Positions 35,941 to 44,464 of a stretch of 64,000 nucleotides of DNA are shown here, piece after piece. This DNA comes from Actinomyces glycerinitolerans. GTDB taxonomy: Bacteria > Actinomycetota > Actinomycetes > Actinomycetales > Actinomycetaceae. The first letter of the stretch is position 1. Each line of letters begins with the position of its first letter. The translations under genes were made by a program, and so were the position numbers. The notes under the pieces were generated by a model that saw only the letters and a list, made by a program, of their open reading frames with translations, was not told where the DNA came from and did no database searches. The stretch lies in assembly GCF_900098745.1 (NCBI RefSeq), contig NZ_FQTT01000013.1:186001-250000 (forward strand), written 5' to 3'.

Positions 35941-37395
35941 TCAGCCGCGTTCCAGCACCGCGATGGTCTCGAAGTGGTGGGTGTGGGGGAACATGTCCAG
36001 GGCGCTTATCGCGGCCGGCCGGTAGCCGGCGCGCAGGAAGGTCCCCAGGTCGCGGGCCAGTGCGGCCGGGTCGCAGGCGACCAGCACCACCCGGCTCGGG
36101 TTCAGGGCGGCGACGGCCTGGATCACCTCGCGACCGGCGCCGCGGCGGGGCGGGTCGAGTACGACGACGTCGGCGCCGCCGGCGTTCTCGAAGCGGCCCA
36201 GTTGGGCCACCGCCGCGGGGGTGACGCGCCCCACCGACAGCTGGGCGCCGTCGTAGTCGTGCAGGGTACGGCGGGCGTCGCCGACGGCGCGCGCATCGCC
36301 CTCCAGGGAGTGGACCTGTCCGGTCAGGGCTACCAGCGGCAGGGTGAACAGGCCGGCCCCGGAGTACAGCTCGAGCACGCGGGTGCCGGCCGTGCGCGCG
36401 GCGTCCAGCGGTTCGTCGCCGGGCCGGGTGCCGGCGGCCGTCGGGGTCTCGGCGAGGACGGCGCGCACCACCCGGTCGACGAGTACGGTCGGCGCCTCGC
36501 GGTGTGCCTGCCAGAAGCCGTCGGCGTGCACCGAGTAGTGCAGCCGTCCCAGGCCCAGGCCGGTGGCGTCCACCGCCTCGCCGACGCGGCGGCGGCCGGT
36601 GGAGTGGCCGGCGGCGGTGAGCACGGTGGGGGCCTGCCCGGGGGCGTCCGGGTCCTCCAGCAGCACCAGCGGATCGCCGTCCGAGGGGGCGACGGCGGTA
36701 ATGCGCATGCCGGGGCGGAAGTGCTTGCGCCACAGGGCCCGCTCGGTCAGTCCGAGGTCCTGGATGGCCTGCACCGCCAACGGCAGGGAATGCACGGGCA
36801 GGACGGTGCCGCTGCGGAAGGCGTGCATGCCGGCCGCGCCGGCGTCGGTGACGGCGAGCGACACGCGCGTGCGGGTGCCGGCGCCGGCGCGCTCGCGCAC
36901 CCGCGGGTTCGGGTCCGCTTCGGCCGCCGCGTCGCCGGGCATTGGCTCAACCGATACGGCTCCCCCCGCGGTGCCGGGCAGGGCGGTCACGGCGTCCACG
37001 ACTTCTGCTCCGCCGATGCGGCGCAGGCAGTCGGCCAGCACCCAGCGCTTCCAGGTGCGCTGGGCGGGCAGGGCCACGTGGGACAGTTCGCCGCCGCCCA
37101 CGCCCCCGGGGCCGGCGTCCTGCCACAGGGGACGCACCCGGTCGGGGGAGGCGGTCAGTACCTCCACGGCGTCGGCCCGCCAAATCTTGGAGTTCTTCTC
37201 CGTTATCACCGCCCGCACGGTTTCCCCAGGCAGGGCGTGGCGGACGAAGATGACCCGGCCGGAGGGGTCGTCCACGGGACGGGCGACGCAGTGGCCGCCG
37301 TGGGCGGGGGCGCCGACGGCGAGCGTGACGTACTCGGGTGTGGCGGGTGCGGGGGCGGGTCGCCGGGGCGGGGCACTGCGGCGGTGGGGGCTCAT
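35941..37395 (-). CDS. TrmA/RlmD-type class I RNA (uracil-5-) methyltransferase with TRAM domain
   Basis: 484 aa. An N-terminal TRAM domain (VTLAVGAPAHGGHCVAR, VIFVRHALPGETVRAVITEK) binds RNA; the SAM-binding domain has VLELYSGAGLFTLPL and DVVVLDPPRRGAGREVI; the catalytic cysteine is in VVLVACDPAALARD; the family ending FPHTHHFETIAVLER is intact. The Fe-S cysteines of RlmD are not obvious, as in the mycobacterial Rv2689c type. It would make m5U in tRNA or rRNA. It overlaps the upstream APC permease gene (ATGA, 37392-37395), matching mycobacterial order. Confidence 0.93.
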   Translation of the reverse strand: MSPHRRSAPPRRPAPAPATPEYVTLAVGAPAHGGHCVARPVDDPSGRVIFVRHALPGETVRAVITEKNSKIWRADAVEVLTASPDRVRPLWQDAGPGGVGGGELSHVALPAQRTWKRWVLADCLRRIGGAEVVDAVTALPGTAGGAVSVEPMPGDAAAEADPNPRVRERAGAGTRTRVSLAVTDAGAAGMHAFRSGTVLPVHSLPLAVQAIQDLGLTERALWRKHFRPGMRITAVAPSDGDPLVLLEDPDAPGQAPTVLTAAGHSTGRRRVGEAVDATGLGLGRLHYSVHADGFWQAHREAPTVLVDRVVRAVLAETPTAAGTRPGDEPLDAARTAGTRVLELYSGAGLFTLPLVALTGQVHSLEGDARAVGDARRTLHDYDGAQLSVGRVTPAAVAQLGRFENAGGADVVVLDPPRRGAGREVIQAVAALNPSRVVLVACDPAALARDLGTFLRAGYRPAAISALDMFPHTHHFETIAVLERG

Positions 37396-39488
37396 GCGTT
37401 CTCCTGCGTCTTCGAGTGTTCGGGCGAGGTGGGGGACTCCAGGGTGGTCAGCCGGTTGGCGTGCGCATGGCGGGTGGCCTCGTCGGCGTCCGCGATGCCG
37501 CGCGGGGTCGCGAACCGCATGCCGTGGCGGATGTGAGTTTCACCGGGAAGGCCCAGCTGCCACGGCACTGAGGCGACCACGACGCCCGGGGTGAACAGCA
37601 GGGCGGTCTTCAGGCGCAGCGCCGTCTGATTGTGCAGGGCCTGTTCCCACCAGTGCCGTACCAGATACTCGGGCAGGAAGACCACCACCAGGTCGCGGGG
37701 GGATTCACGCCGCACGCTGCGCACGTAGGAGATGATGGGGCGGGTGATGTCCCGGAACGGGGAGTCGAGCACCGTCAGCGGCACCGGCAGCTCGGCGTCC
37801 TCCCAGTCGCCCAGGAGCCGTTCGGCGGCGCCGTCACCGGTGTCGACGGTGACGGCCTCGATGGAGGTCGGTTGGGTGGACAGGGCGTAGGTCAGGGCGC
37901 GCAGGGTGGGCCGGTGCAGGCGGGAGGCGAGGACGATGGCGTGCACGTGTGCCGGCAGCAGGCGCGCGTCGTGCAGGTCGGAGATGGCGATCTCCTCGGC
38001 CACGCGGCGGTAGTGCCGACGGATGGCGTTCATGACCAGGTAGAGGACCGCCATGACGCTCAGCGTGATCCAGGCACCGCGGGTGAATTTGGTCAGCAGG
38101 ACGATCACCAGCACGATGCCGGTACCGACCACGCCGATGCTGTTGACGATGCGGGAGCGGCGCATGCGCCGGCGGGCGCCGGGGTCGGTGGCGGTGGCCA
38201 GTTCCCGGTTCCAGTGGCGCACCATGCCGATCTGGGAGAGCGTGAAGGAGATGAACACGCCCACGATGTACAGCTGGATCAGCCGGTTGGTGTTGGCCTG
38301 GAAGCCGACGATGAAGGCGATGGCGCCGGCCCACAGGACGATGATCCCGTTGGAGTAGGCCAGCCGGTCGCCGCGCTGGGACAGTTGGCGGGGCAGGAAC
38401 TCGTCGCGGCCGAGCACGCTGGCCAGCACCGGGAAGCCGTTGAAGGCCGTGTTGGCTGCCAGCACCAGGATCAGACCGGTGACCACGGTGACCAGGTAGA
38501 ACATGGGCAGGAAGCGGGCGAACACGGTCGCGGCGATCTGCCCGATCACCGGATCCTGGTGGTAGCCCGTGCCCAGTGGCACGCCGTCGTCGAGCAGCTC
38601 GGTGGCGGGGTTCTCCACCATGTGCACGCCGACGGCACCGGCCAGATGCACCACGCTCATGAGCATGGCGGCGGCGATGATGCCCAGCAGCAGCAGAGTG
38701 GTGGCGGCGTTCTTGGACTTGGGCCGACGGAAGCTGGGCACGCCGTTGGAGATGGCCTCAACACCGGTCAGGGCGGCGCAGCCGGAGGAGAAGGCCCGCA
38801 GGATCAGGAAGGCGCCGGCCAGGCCCGTCAGGCCCTGGTCCCAGCCGGACTGGGCAACCACCTCATAGCCGGCCGACGGCGCCTGCCCGAGGGTGCCGGT
38901 GAGCTCCTGGATGAAGCCGACCACGGCCATGACCCCGACCGCCCCCATGTACAGGTAGGTGGGCAGGGCGAAGGCGCCGCCGGACTCGCGGCTGCCGCGC
39001 AGGTTGATCAGAGCCAGCAGGGTGACGATGCCCACCGCGATCTCCACCTTGTAGGCGGCCAGCGCGGGGACGGCGGCGACCAGGTAGCCGGTGCCGGAGG
39101 AGATGGACACGGCGACGGTGAGCACGTAGTCACTCAGCAGGGCGGAGGCGACCAGCAGGCCGGCCCGGTGGCCGAGGTTGGTGGAGACCACCTCGTAGTC
39201 ACCACCGCCGGAGGGGTAGGCGTGGACGGTCTGCCGGTAGGAGGCGACCACCACCACGAGCACACCCACCACGGCCAGGGCGATCCAGGGCGACAGGGCG
39301 GTAGCGGCCAGGCCCGCCGCCGCCAGGGTGACGAGGATCTCGTCGGGGGCGTAGCCGACGCTCGAGAGGGCGTCGGAGGCGAACACCGGTAGGGCGATCC
39401 GTTTGGGGAGGAGGGTCTCCCCCAGGGCCCGGCTGGGCACCGGACGACCGACGAGAAGCCGCTTGACGCGGTCGGCGAAGTCACGCAC
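37392..39488 (-). CDS. APC superfamily amino acid permease
   Basis: 698 aa from GTG 39488, chosen because homologues start about 25 residues before LGETLLPKRIALPVFASDALSSVGYAPDEIL; an in-frame GTG at 39566 would add repeats of EAWPGR and has no ribosome site. About 12 transmembrane helices are followed by a soluble C-terminal region of roughly 200 residues (VHAIVLASRLHRPTLRALTYALS, VVVFLPEYLVRHWWEQALHNQTALRLK), typical of the Rv2690c-type subgroup. The soluble domain resembles USP-like regulators. Substrate unknown. Divergent from trkA across about 100 bp; the conserved pairing with TrkA proteins suggests a role in ion-linked transport. Confidence 0.9.
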   Translation of the reverse strand: MRDFADRVKRLLVGRPVPSRALGETLLPKRIALPVFASDALSSVGYAPDEILVTLAAAGLAATALSPWIALAVVGVLVVVVASYRQTVHAYPSGGGDYEVVSTNLGHRAGLLVASALLSDYVLTVAVSISSGTGYLVAAVPALAAYKVEIAVGIVTLLALINLRGSRESGGAFALPTYLYMGAVGVMAVVGFIQELTGTLGQAPSAGYEVVAQSGWDQGLTGLAGAFLILRAFSSGCAALTGVEAISNGVPSFRRPKSKNAATTLLLLGIIAAAMLMSVVHLAGAVGVHMVENPATELLDDGVPLGTGYHQDPVIGQIAATVFARFLPMFYLVTVVTGLILVLAANTAFNGFPVLASVLGRDEFLPRQLSQRGDRLAYSNGIIVLWAGAIAFIVGFQANTNRLIQLYIVGVFISFTLSQIGMVRHWNRELATATDPGARRRMRRSRIVNSIGVVGTGIVLVIVLLTKFTRGAWITLSVMAVLYLVMNAIRRHYRRVAEEIAISDLHDARLLPAHVHAIVLASRLHRPTLRALTYALSTQPTSIEAVTVDTGDGAAERLLGDWEDAELPVPLTVLDSPFRDITRPIISYVRSVRRESPRDLVVVFLPEYLVRHWWEQALHNQTALRLKTALLFTPGVVVASVPWQLGLPGETHIRHGMRFATPRGIADADEATRHAHANRLTTLESPTSPEHSKTQENA

Positions 39489-39508
39489 GGACGACGATGC
39501 TACGTCCG

Positions 39509-39554
39509 CCTCCCGCCCGGGCCAAGCCTCCCGCCCGGGCCAAGCCTCCCGCCC
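39509..39554. repeat. 18-bp tandem repeat (2.5 copies) upstream of the APC permease
   Basis: Exact copies of CCTCCCGCCCGGGCCAAG at 39509-39526 and 39527-39544, plus ten bases of a third. They lie in the divergent promoter region between the permease and trkA, or, if the longer permease start is used, encode a repeated EAWPGR. Confidence 0.85.
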
Positions 39555-39589
39555 ACCGGGGCCCACGTCGACGGAGTACCGTTCCCCTC

Positions 39590-40255
39590 GTGCACTTCGT
39601 CATCATGGGCTGCGGCCGGGTGGGGGCCTCCATGGCCTCGCAACTGGACCGCATGGGACATTCGGTGGCCATCATCGACCGGAACTCCGACGCCTTCAGG
39701 CGGCTGCCGGCCGACTTCAATGGTCGTAAGGTCAAGGGCATCGGCTTCGACCGGGACGCGTTGGAGCAGGCGGGCATCGACGAGGCCTACGCCTTCGCCG
39801 CCGTGTCCAATGGGGACAACTCCAATATCATCGCCGCCCGCGTGGCCCGCGAGCTGTTCGGCGTCGAGCATGTGGTCGCCCGCATCTATGACCCCACTCG
39901 CGCCGACGTGTACGAGCGGCTAGGCATTCCCACCGTGGCGACGGTGCGGCAGACGGCCGAGCACATGATGCGACACGTGCTTCCCGGCGGGACGGCGCGG
40001 GAGTTCATGGACCCGTCCGGCGCCGCCGGGCTGGTCCAGCCCGACATCTCCCCCGCCTGGGTGGGCACCACGGTCGGCTCCCTGGAGGAGCGGCTCGAGG
40101 TGCGGGTGGCCTGGATCTCCCGCGGCTCCGGGGTCGTCATCCCACAGGCGGGAACCATCATCCAGGAGCACGATCGCCTGCACCTGGCGGCCACCACCCA
40201 GCAGCTGCCGGCCATGCAGCGCGCCCTGTCCCGTCCGCCCGCCCAGGAGGTTTGA
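39590..40255 (+). CDS. trkA: TrkA-type potassium uptake regulatory protein (first copy)
   Basis: 221 aa from GTG 39590. RCK_N Rossmann domain: FVIMGCGRVGASMASQLDRMGHSVAIID (GxGxxG) with the acidic ribose-binding Asp, VVARIYDPTRADVYERLG; the C-terminal RCK_C domain includes VAWISRGSGVVIPQAGTIIQEHDRLHLA. It would bind NAD(H)/ATP and gate a K+ channel or Trk transporter. No ribosome site is visible, so it may be a leaderless or near-leaderless message. Three bases separate its stop from the second TrkA gene. Matches ceoB of mycobacteria by position. Confidence 0.93.
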   Translation: MHFVIMGCGRVGASMASQLDRMGHSVAIIDRNSDAFRRLPADFNGRKVKGIGFDRDALEQAGIDEAYAFAAVSNGDNSNIIAARVARELFGVEHVVARIYDPTRADVYERLGIPTVATVRQTAEHMMRHVLPGGTAREFMDPSGAAGLVQPDISPAWVGTTVGSLEERLEVRVAWISRGSGVVIPQAGTIIQEHDRLHLAATTQQLPAMQRALSRPPAQEV

Positions 40256-40257
40256 GC

Positions 40258-40983
40258 GTGAAGATTCTCATTGCCGGAGCCGGCTCGGTGGGCCGCTCGA
40301 TCGCCCGCGAACTGATCAGCCACGGCCACCACGTCACCTTGATGGACCGTGCCCCCGACGCCATGCGCATCGCCTCCGTGCCGGAGGCGGACTGGCAGCT
40401 GGCGGACGCCTGTGACCCGGGTTCTCTGGCCGACGCGGGCGCCGGCGATTGCGACGTCGTCGTCTCCGCCACCGGGGATGACAAGGTCAACCTGGTGGTC
40501 TCCCTGCTGGCCAAGACCGAGTACGGGGTGCCGCGCACGGTCGCAAGGGTGAACAACCCGAAGAACGAGTGGCTGTTCGACGACACCTGGGGTGTGGACG
40601 TGGCGGTCTCCACCCCGCGCATCATGACGGCCCTGGTGGAGGAGGCGGTCAGCGTCGGCTCGTTGGTGCCGGTGTTCACCTTCCACCAGTCCGGCGCCAT
40701 CATGCACGAGTTGACGCTGCCGGACGACTCCCCCGTCATCGGCGAGCTGGTCAGCGACGTTGAGCTGCCGCCGCACACGGTGCTGGCGGCGATCCTGCGC
40801 GATTACCGGCCGATCCGGCCGGGACGCGACGACCGCTTCGAGCGGGGCGACGAGCTGCTGTTCCTCACCGCCCGGGCGGGTGAGGCGGCGCTGAGCGAGG
40901 TGCCGGCCATCTTCACCACCATCGACGAGCCGGTGGCCGAGCCCGACGTCAACGCTGAGGGTGGGGCTGCGGAACTGGCCTGA
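40258..40983 (+). CDS. trkA: TrkA-type potassium uptake regulatory protein (second copy)
   Basis: 241 aa from GTG 40258, which has AGGAGG 7 bp upstream; the TTG at 40252 is too close to that site. KILIAGAGSVGRSIARELISHGHHVTLMD is the nucleotide-binding motif, DKVNLVVSLLAKTEYGVPRTVARVNNPKNEWLF the rest of RCK_N, and GELVSDVELPPHTVLAAILRDYRPIRPGRDDRFERGDELLFL the RCK_C domain. Paralogue of the gene just upstream; the pair probably forms a hetero-octameric ring. The membrane subunit is not in the window. It overlaps the convergent DUF3159 gene by 35 bp. Confidence 0.93.
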   Translation: MKILIAGAGSVGRSIARELISHGHHVTLMDRAPDAMRIASVPEADWQLADACDPGSLADAGAGDCDVVVSATGDDKVNLVVSLLAKTEYGVPRTVARVNNPKNEWLFDDTWGVDVAVSTPRIMTALVEEAVSVGSLVPVFTFHQSGAIMHELTLPDDSPVIGELVSDVELPPHTVLAAILRDYRPIRPGRDDRFERGDELLFLTARAGEAALSEVPAIFTTIDEPVAEPDVNAEGGAAELA

Positions 40984-41653
40984 GCGTCGGGTTGACGATC
41001 AGCCAGACGAACCACAGGGTCAGGGCGAACAGGGGCAGGCCGAGCAGGAGCCGGGCCACGCCGAGGGCGCCCACGGCCGCCTCACCGGCCAGGTATAGGG
41101 GCAGTTCCACCGCCAGGCGCAGGGCGAACATGGCCGCCAGGATGCCGGTGCCGACCGCGTAGCGGCGGCGCGCGTCGGCGGCGGCGGGCCGGGACTCGCC
41201 GGCGGCGGGCCGGGACTCGCCGGCGGCGGCGTGCCAGGCGTCCAGCAGCAGCCCGACCAGGGGGCGGCGCACCAGCAGCGAGCCGCCGGTGACCGCCAGC
41301 CAGCAGGCGTTGATGACCAGTCCGGTGGCGTAGAAGTTCGTGGCGCTGCCCGAGCGCCACGCCCACAGGGCGCTGACGACGGCCAGGGCGGCACCGCCGA
41401 GCACCTGGGTGAGCCTCTGGCGGGCGCACAGCCGGGCCACCAGGGCGACGGCGCTGACCGCCAGGGAGGCTAGCAGGGCCGGCGCGAGGGCGTGGGGGCG
41501 CGCGGCGAGTACGCAGACGAACACCAGGGTGGGGGCGGCGGATTCCAGGATGCCGCGCCAGCCGCCGACCGCGGCGGCGGCGTCGAAGCGGTCGGTGTCC
41601 AGGGCGCCGAGCCCGCTGCGGGTGGCCGGGTCGGTGTCGGGCCGCTCACTCAT
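40949..41653 (-). CDS. DUF3159 family membrane protein
   Basis: 234 aa with about six hydrophobic helices (PTLVFVCVLAARPHALAPALL, TGLVINACWLAVTGGSLLVRRPLVGLLL, LLLGLPLFALTLWFVWLIVNPTL). The VGGWRGILESAAPTLVF opening and RRPLVGLLLDAW segment are typical of DUF3159, the Rv2693c-type protein found next to trkA genes. A GESRPAA unit is duplicated in a loop (21-bp repeat at about 41180-41221). Function unknown. Its ATG overlaps the stop of the OB-fold gene, so it is the last gene of the DUF4193-DUF3710-OB-DUF3159 operon. Confidence 0.9.
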   Translation of the reverse strand: MSERPDTDPATRSGLGALDTDRFDAAAAVGGWRGILESAAPTLVFVCVLAARPHALAPALLASLAVSAVALVARLCARQRLTQVLGGAALAVVSALWAWRSGSATNFYATGLVINACWLAVTGGSLLVRRPLVGLLLDAWHAAAGESRPAAGESRPAAADARRRYAVGTGILAAMFALRLAVELPLYLAGEAAVGALGVARLLLGLPLFALTLWFVWLIVNPTLRPVPQPHPQR

Positions 41654-42039
41654 GCGTCCTGCCCGAGGAGCTCGTACACGGGGTTGTAGATGCTGGGGCG
41701 GCTGTGGCCGGCCACCACCATGCCCTCGGCGCGCAGGTGGGTGCCCGGAGCGATACCGGCGATGGCGCGTCGACCGATCCAGATCAGATCCACCGAACCG
41801 GTGCCGTCGAACAGCCGGCCCACCAGCACGGGCTTGGCGGAGGCGGGCCGGTAGGTGACGGCGCGCAGCACGCCGGACACGCAGGCACGCCGACGGGGCG
41901 TCAGGTCCCTGATGAGAGTCGTGCCGCGCCGGGAGGCGGAGTCCTGCTCGTCGGCGGCGGCCAAGTCCTCGCGGCTGGCGCGTAGGGAGCGCACCCGGTC
42001 GGTCAGACGGCTTCTGAGCGAGCGGGCGGGTCGACTCAC
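41650..42039 (-). CDS. OB-fold nucleic acid binding protein
   Basis: 129 aa from GTG 42039, in a GTGA overlap with the DUF3710 stop. After a basic N-terminal helix (SRPARSLRSRLTDRVRSLRAS) comes an OB-fold: RACVSGVLRAVTYRP, VLVGRLFDGTGSVDLIWIGRRAIAGIAPGTHLRAEGMV, ending PSIYNPVYELL. It corresponds to the Rv2694c-type gene in mycobacteria and resembles the RecG/tRNA anticodon-type OB domain. Partner and nucleic acid target unknown. Confidence 0.9.
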   Translation of the reverse strand: MSRPARSLRSRLTDRVRSLRASREDLAAADEQDSASRRGTTLIRDLTPRRRACVSGVLRAVTYRPASAKPVLVGRLFDGTGSVDLIWIGRRAIAGIAPGTHLRAEGMVVAGHSRPSIYNPVYELLGQDA

Positions 42040-42734
42040 CGGACCTCCGCAATGGTCGGGCCGGGCTGCAGCGGATCCAGGCCCGGTAGATCCTCGGCTT
42101 CCGGCGCCTTCGTGACGCCGGGGGCGTGCAGGGGCAGGATCTCGCGTGGAGGCCGGGCGGCGCCGTCCCGCACCACGACGGTGTTGGCGAATACCTCGCG
42201 CAGGGGGCGGGCGGCGTCGGCGTCGGTGGCTGCGGGCCCCTGGAGGACGCCGCGCAGGAACCAGCGCGGCCCGTCCACGCCAATGAAGCGGGCGGCGACG
42301 GTGGCGGCCCGCCCCTCGGGGGTGCGCACGGGCACCTGGGCGAGGATCTCGGTGCCCCACTCGCCGTCGACCACCTCATAGGTGGCCTTCGCGCGGGACA
42401 GTTCGGCGGTGATGTCGGCGCGCAGCTCCTCCCAGATGCCGGCGGTGCGGGGGGCGGCGAAGGCGCGCAGCTCCAGGGTCGACCCGCCCAGGATGAGGAC
42501 CGCGGCGGATGCGTCCGCATCCCGACCGGCGCGCTCCATCCGGATCTGCATGCCGTCGACGGCGGGCACGCGCAGGGCGCCCAGGTCGATGCGGCCGGCG
42601 GGGGCGGAGTCGGCGGGAACGGCGTCGACATCCCAAGGTCCGGTGCCGGCCTCCACCGGCTCCTCCGGAACGGACTCCTCCTGGGCGGCTGCCTCGCCTC
42701 CGGCGTCGTGGTGACGGCGGGAGAACAGGCCCAT
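42036..42734 (-). CDS. DUF3710 family protein
   Basis: 232 aa starting MGLFSRRHH. A Glu/Ala-rich stretch (residues 10-45) is followed by the DUF3710 domain: RIDLGALRVPAVDGMQIRME, LELRAFAAPRTAGIWEELRADITAEL, EILAQVPVRTPEGRAATVAARFIGVDGPRWFLRGVLQG and VVVRDGAARPPREILPL. Soluble, cytoplasmic. Function unknown. In mycobacteria and many actinobacteria dut lies directly upstream of this gene; here the next gene upstream is DUF4193, 12 bp away. Confidence 0.92.
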   Translation of the reverse strand: MGLFSRRHHDAGGEAAAQEESVPEEPVEAGTGPWDVDAVPADSAPAGRIDLGALRVPAVDGMQIRMERAGRDADASAAVLILGGSTLELRAFAAPRTAGIWEELRADITAELSRAKATYEVVDGEWGTEILAQVPVRTPEGRAATVAARFIGVDGPRWFLRGVLQGPAATDADAARPLREVFANTVVVRDGAARPPREILPLHAPGVTKAPEAEDLPGLDPLQPGPTIAEVR

Positions 42735-42746
42735 CAGTACCTCCTA

Positions 42747-43052
42747 TCAGCCGGCGCAGTCCGTGCACACGGGCAGGCCGGTCTTGTCATCGACGTAGGC
42801 GAGCGAACTGCGGTGGTGCACCAGGAAGCACTCCGAGCAGGTGAACTCGTCCTCCAGCTGGGGGACGACATGCACGCTCAATTCCTCCCGGGACAGGTCG
42901 GCTCCGGGAAGTTCAAAGCCCTCGGCGACTTCGTTCTCGTCCTCCTCAATCGCCTCCGAGGACTGGTCCTTCTGACGAGCCGTGAGCTCCTCGATGGAGT
43001 CCGCTTCGGGCTCGTCGTCGTTCTTGCGCGGGGCGTCGTAGTCGGTTGCCAT
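42747..43052 (-). CDS. DUF4193 family protein with CxxC zinc-like motifs
   Basis: 101 aa. The N-terminal 50 residues are very acidic (NDDEPEADSIEELTARQ, AIEEDENEVAEGFELPG); the C terminus carries FTCSECFLVHHRSSLAYVDDKTGLPVCTDCAG, with two CxxC pairs and a His-His between, a probable zinc site. This is the conserved Rv2699c-type DUF4193 protein. Head of the four-gene operon running to DUF3159. Divergent from sepH. Confidence 0.93.
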   Translation of the reverse strand: MATDYDAPRKNDDEPEADSIEELTARQKDQSSEAIEEDENEVAEGFELPGADLSREELSVHVVPQLEDEFTCSECFLVHHRSSLAYVDDKTGLPVCTDCAG

Positions 43053-43360
43053 AGCCTCGTCACTTTCTGTTGTGGACGGCTCTGCCTAGGGCTCCCGGGC
43101 AGCGTCGGGCTGCCGGGAACGGCTCCCGCTCAATGAACGTGCGCCGCCCCAGGGAGCCAGGGCACGCGCACCATAGCACCAGGCGGCGGCGGCGGGAACC
43201 GGCTGATCGGGCCAGCAGCAGCGGCTGTGGGCGAACAGGCGGCGGCTGGTGGATGCCACGCGGCCCCGCCTCCCGGACACGGGGCGGCTTAGATGGCACG
43301 CTGAGCCCTGTGCGGCCCGCCCGCCTCGGGCCGCGGGGGACTGTAAGGAGGCCCACGTAA
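43053..43360. promoter_or_regulatory. Divergent intergenic region between DUF4193 and sepH
   Basis: 308 bp without a supportable gene. It must hold both start regions. An AAGGAGG ribosome site (43344-43350) serves sepH. No operator-like palindrome or clear -10/-35 pair stands out to me. Confidence 0.4.
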
Positions 43361-44413
43361 ATGATCGAACTCGAGCTGCTGGGCGCCAACGGCGACACCA
43401 TCGTCATGACCGACGCACGCGGTGAGCGCTACAGCATCGTCGTCGACGACGCACTGCGGGCCGCGGTCAGACGCGCGCGCCCCGCGGCCACGGCCCCCAC
43501 TCCGCCTCCGCCCTCCCCCGGCCAGACCGTCCGCCCCCGGGAGCTGCAGGCACTCATGCGCGCCGGCGCGAGTGCGGAGGAGGTCGCCTCCGCCACCGGA
43601 CTGGACGTCGAGCACGTGCGCCGCTTCGAGGGGCCGGTCATCGCCGAACGCCTGTGGGCGGTGCAGCAGGCGCAGGCCTGCCGCATCGGCTGGGAGAAGG
43701 ACTCCCCCGTGCTGGGCGAGCTGGCCGTGGACCGGCTGGCCACGCGCGGCGTCGAACCGGACAGCCTCGAGTGGGATGCGCTGCGCGAGGGACGCGAGCC
43801 ATGGCAGATCATCCTTACCTTCGTGCAGGGCGCGCAGGCGAAGCGGGCGCGCTGGGAGCTGGACCTGACGGCCCGCTCCGTGTCGGCCCTGGACGACGAG
43901 GCCCGTTGGCTGACGGAGGCCGGAACCGGACGCCGACCGGCCGTCTTCGACCAGGACTCCGCCGCACCGGGCGCGGCCTCCCCGGCGTCGGCGCGTACCC
44001 CGGCCGCGGCCCCGGAGCCGCCGGCAGACTCCACCGAGGCGCTGCTGGCGGACCTGGCCTCCAACCGTGGCCGCCGAATCGAGACGCAGGCCCCCGAGGA
44101 GGATGACACCACCGCGGCGCAATCAGAGAGCCCGGCACCGGACACTCCCGCCCAGGGGCAGGCGCAGGTGGTCTCCATGTCGGAGCGGCGCCGCGCCCAC
44201 ACCGGCAACCATCCGGCGGGCAGCCGACTGCACGCCGCCCCCACGGCCCCCACTCCGAAGCAGGCGGAGTCCAGTGACGCCTCCGGTGACGCTGCCGCCA
44301 CTCAGGACGCCCTCCCGGAGATGCCGGCGGCGCCCGCGCCCAAGCCCAAGCGGCGTTCCCGCCGGTCGGTGCCCTCCTGGGATGAGATCGTCTTCGGCGC
44401 CAAACCGGAGTAA
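43361..44413 (+). CDS. sepH: Septation protein SepH
   Basis: 350 aa. The N-terminal conserved domain (DUF3071, residues about 1-175) contains MIELELLGANGDTIVMTDARGERYSIVVDDALRAA-type start, an HTH-like PRELQALMRAGASAEEVASATGLDVEHVRRFEGPV, and GWEKDSPVLGELAVDRLATRGV. The rest is a disordered Pro/Ala/Ser-rich region with the short conserved end RRSVPSWDEIVFGAKPE. SepH in Streptomyces and mycobacteria binds FtsZ and promotes Z-ring assembly. Strong AAGGAGG 11 bp before the ATG. Position next to DUF5998/phosphatase/parC genes is conserved in actinobacteria. Confidence 0.95.
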   Translation: MIELELLGANGDTIVMTDARGERYSIVVDDALRAAVRRARPAATAPTPPPPSPGQTVRPRELQALMRAGASAEEVASATGLDVEHVRRFEGPVIAERLWAVQQAQACRIGWEKDSPVLGELAVDRLATRGVEPDSLEWDALREGREPWQIILTFVQGAQAKRARWELDLTARSVSALDDEARWLTEAGTGRRPAVFDQDSAAPGAASPASARTPAAAPEPPADSTEALLADLASNRGRRIETQAPEEDDTTAAQSESPAPDTPAQGQAQVVSMSERRRAHTGNHPAGSRLHAAPTAPTPKQAESSDASGDAAATQDALPEMPAAPAPKPKRRSRRSVPSWDEIVFGAKPE

Positions 44414-44433
44414 CCGTCCGCACTCCCCCAACA

Positions 44434-44451
44434 GGGGCGCGTGCCCGCCCC
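44434..44451. terminator. GC-rich hairpin between convergent sepH and phosphatase genes
   Basis: GGGGCG (44434-44439) and CGCCCC (44446-44451) pair with a 6-nt loop in the 51-bp gap between the two gene ends. No U tract; weak terminator candidate. Confidence 0.35.
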
Positions 44452-44464
44452 GGGCCTCCAGATT

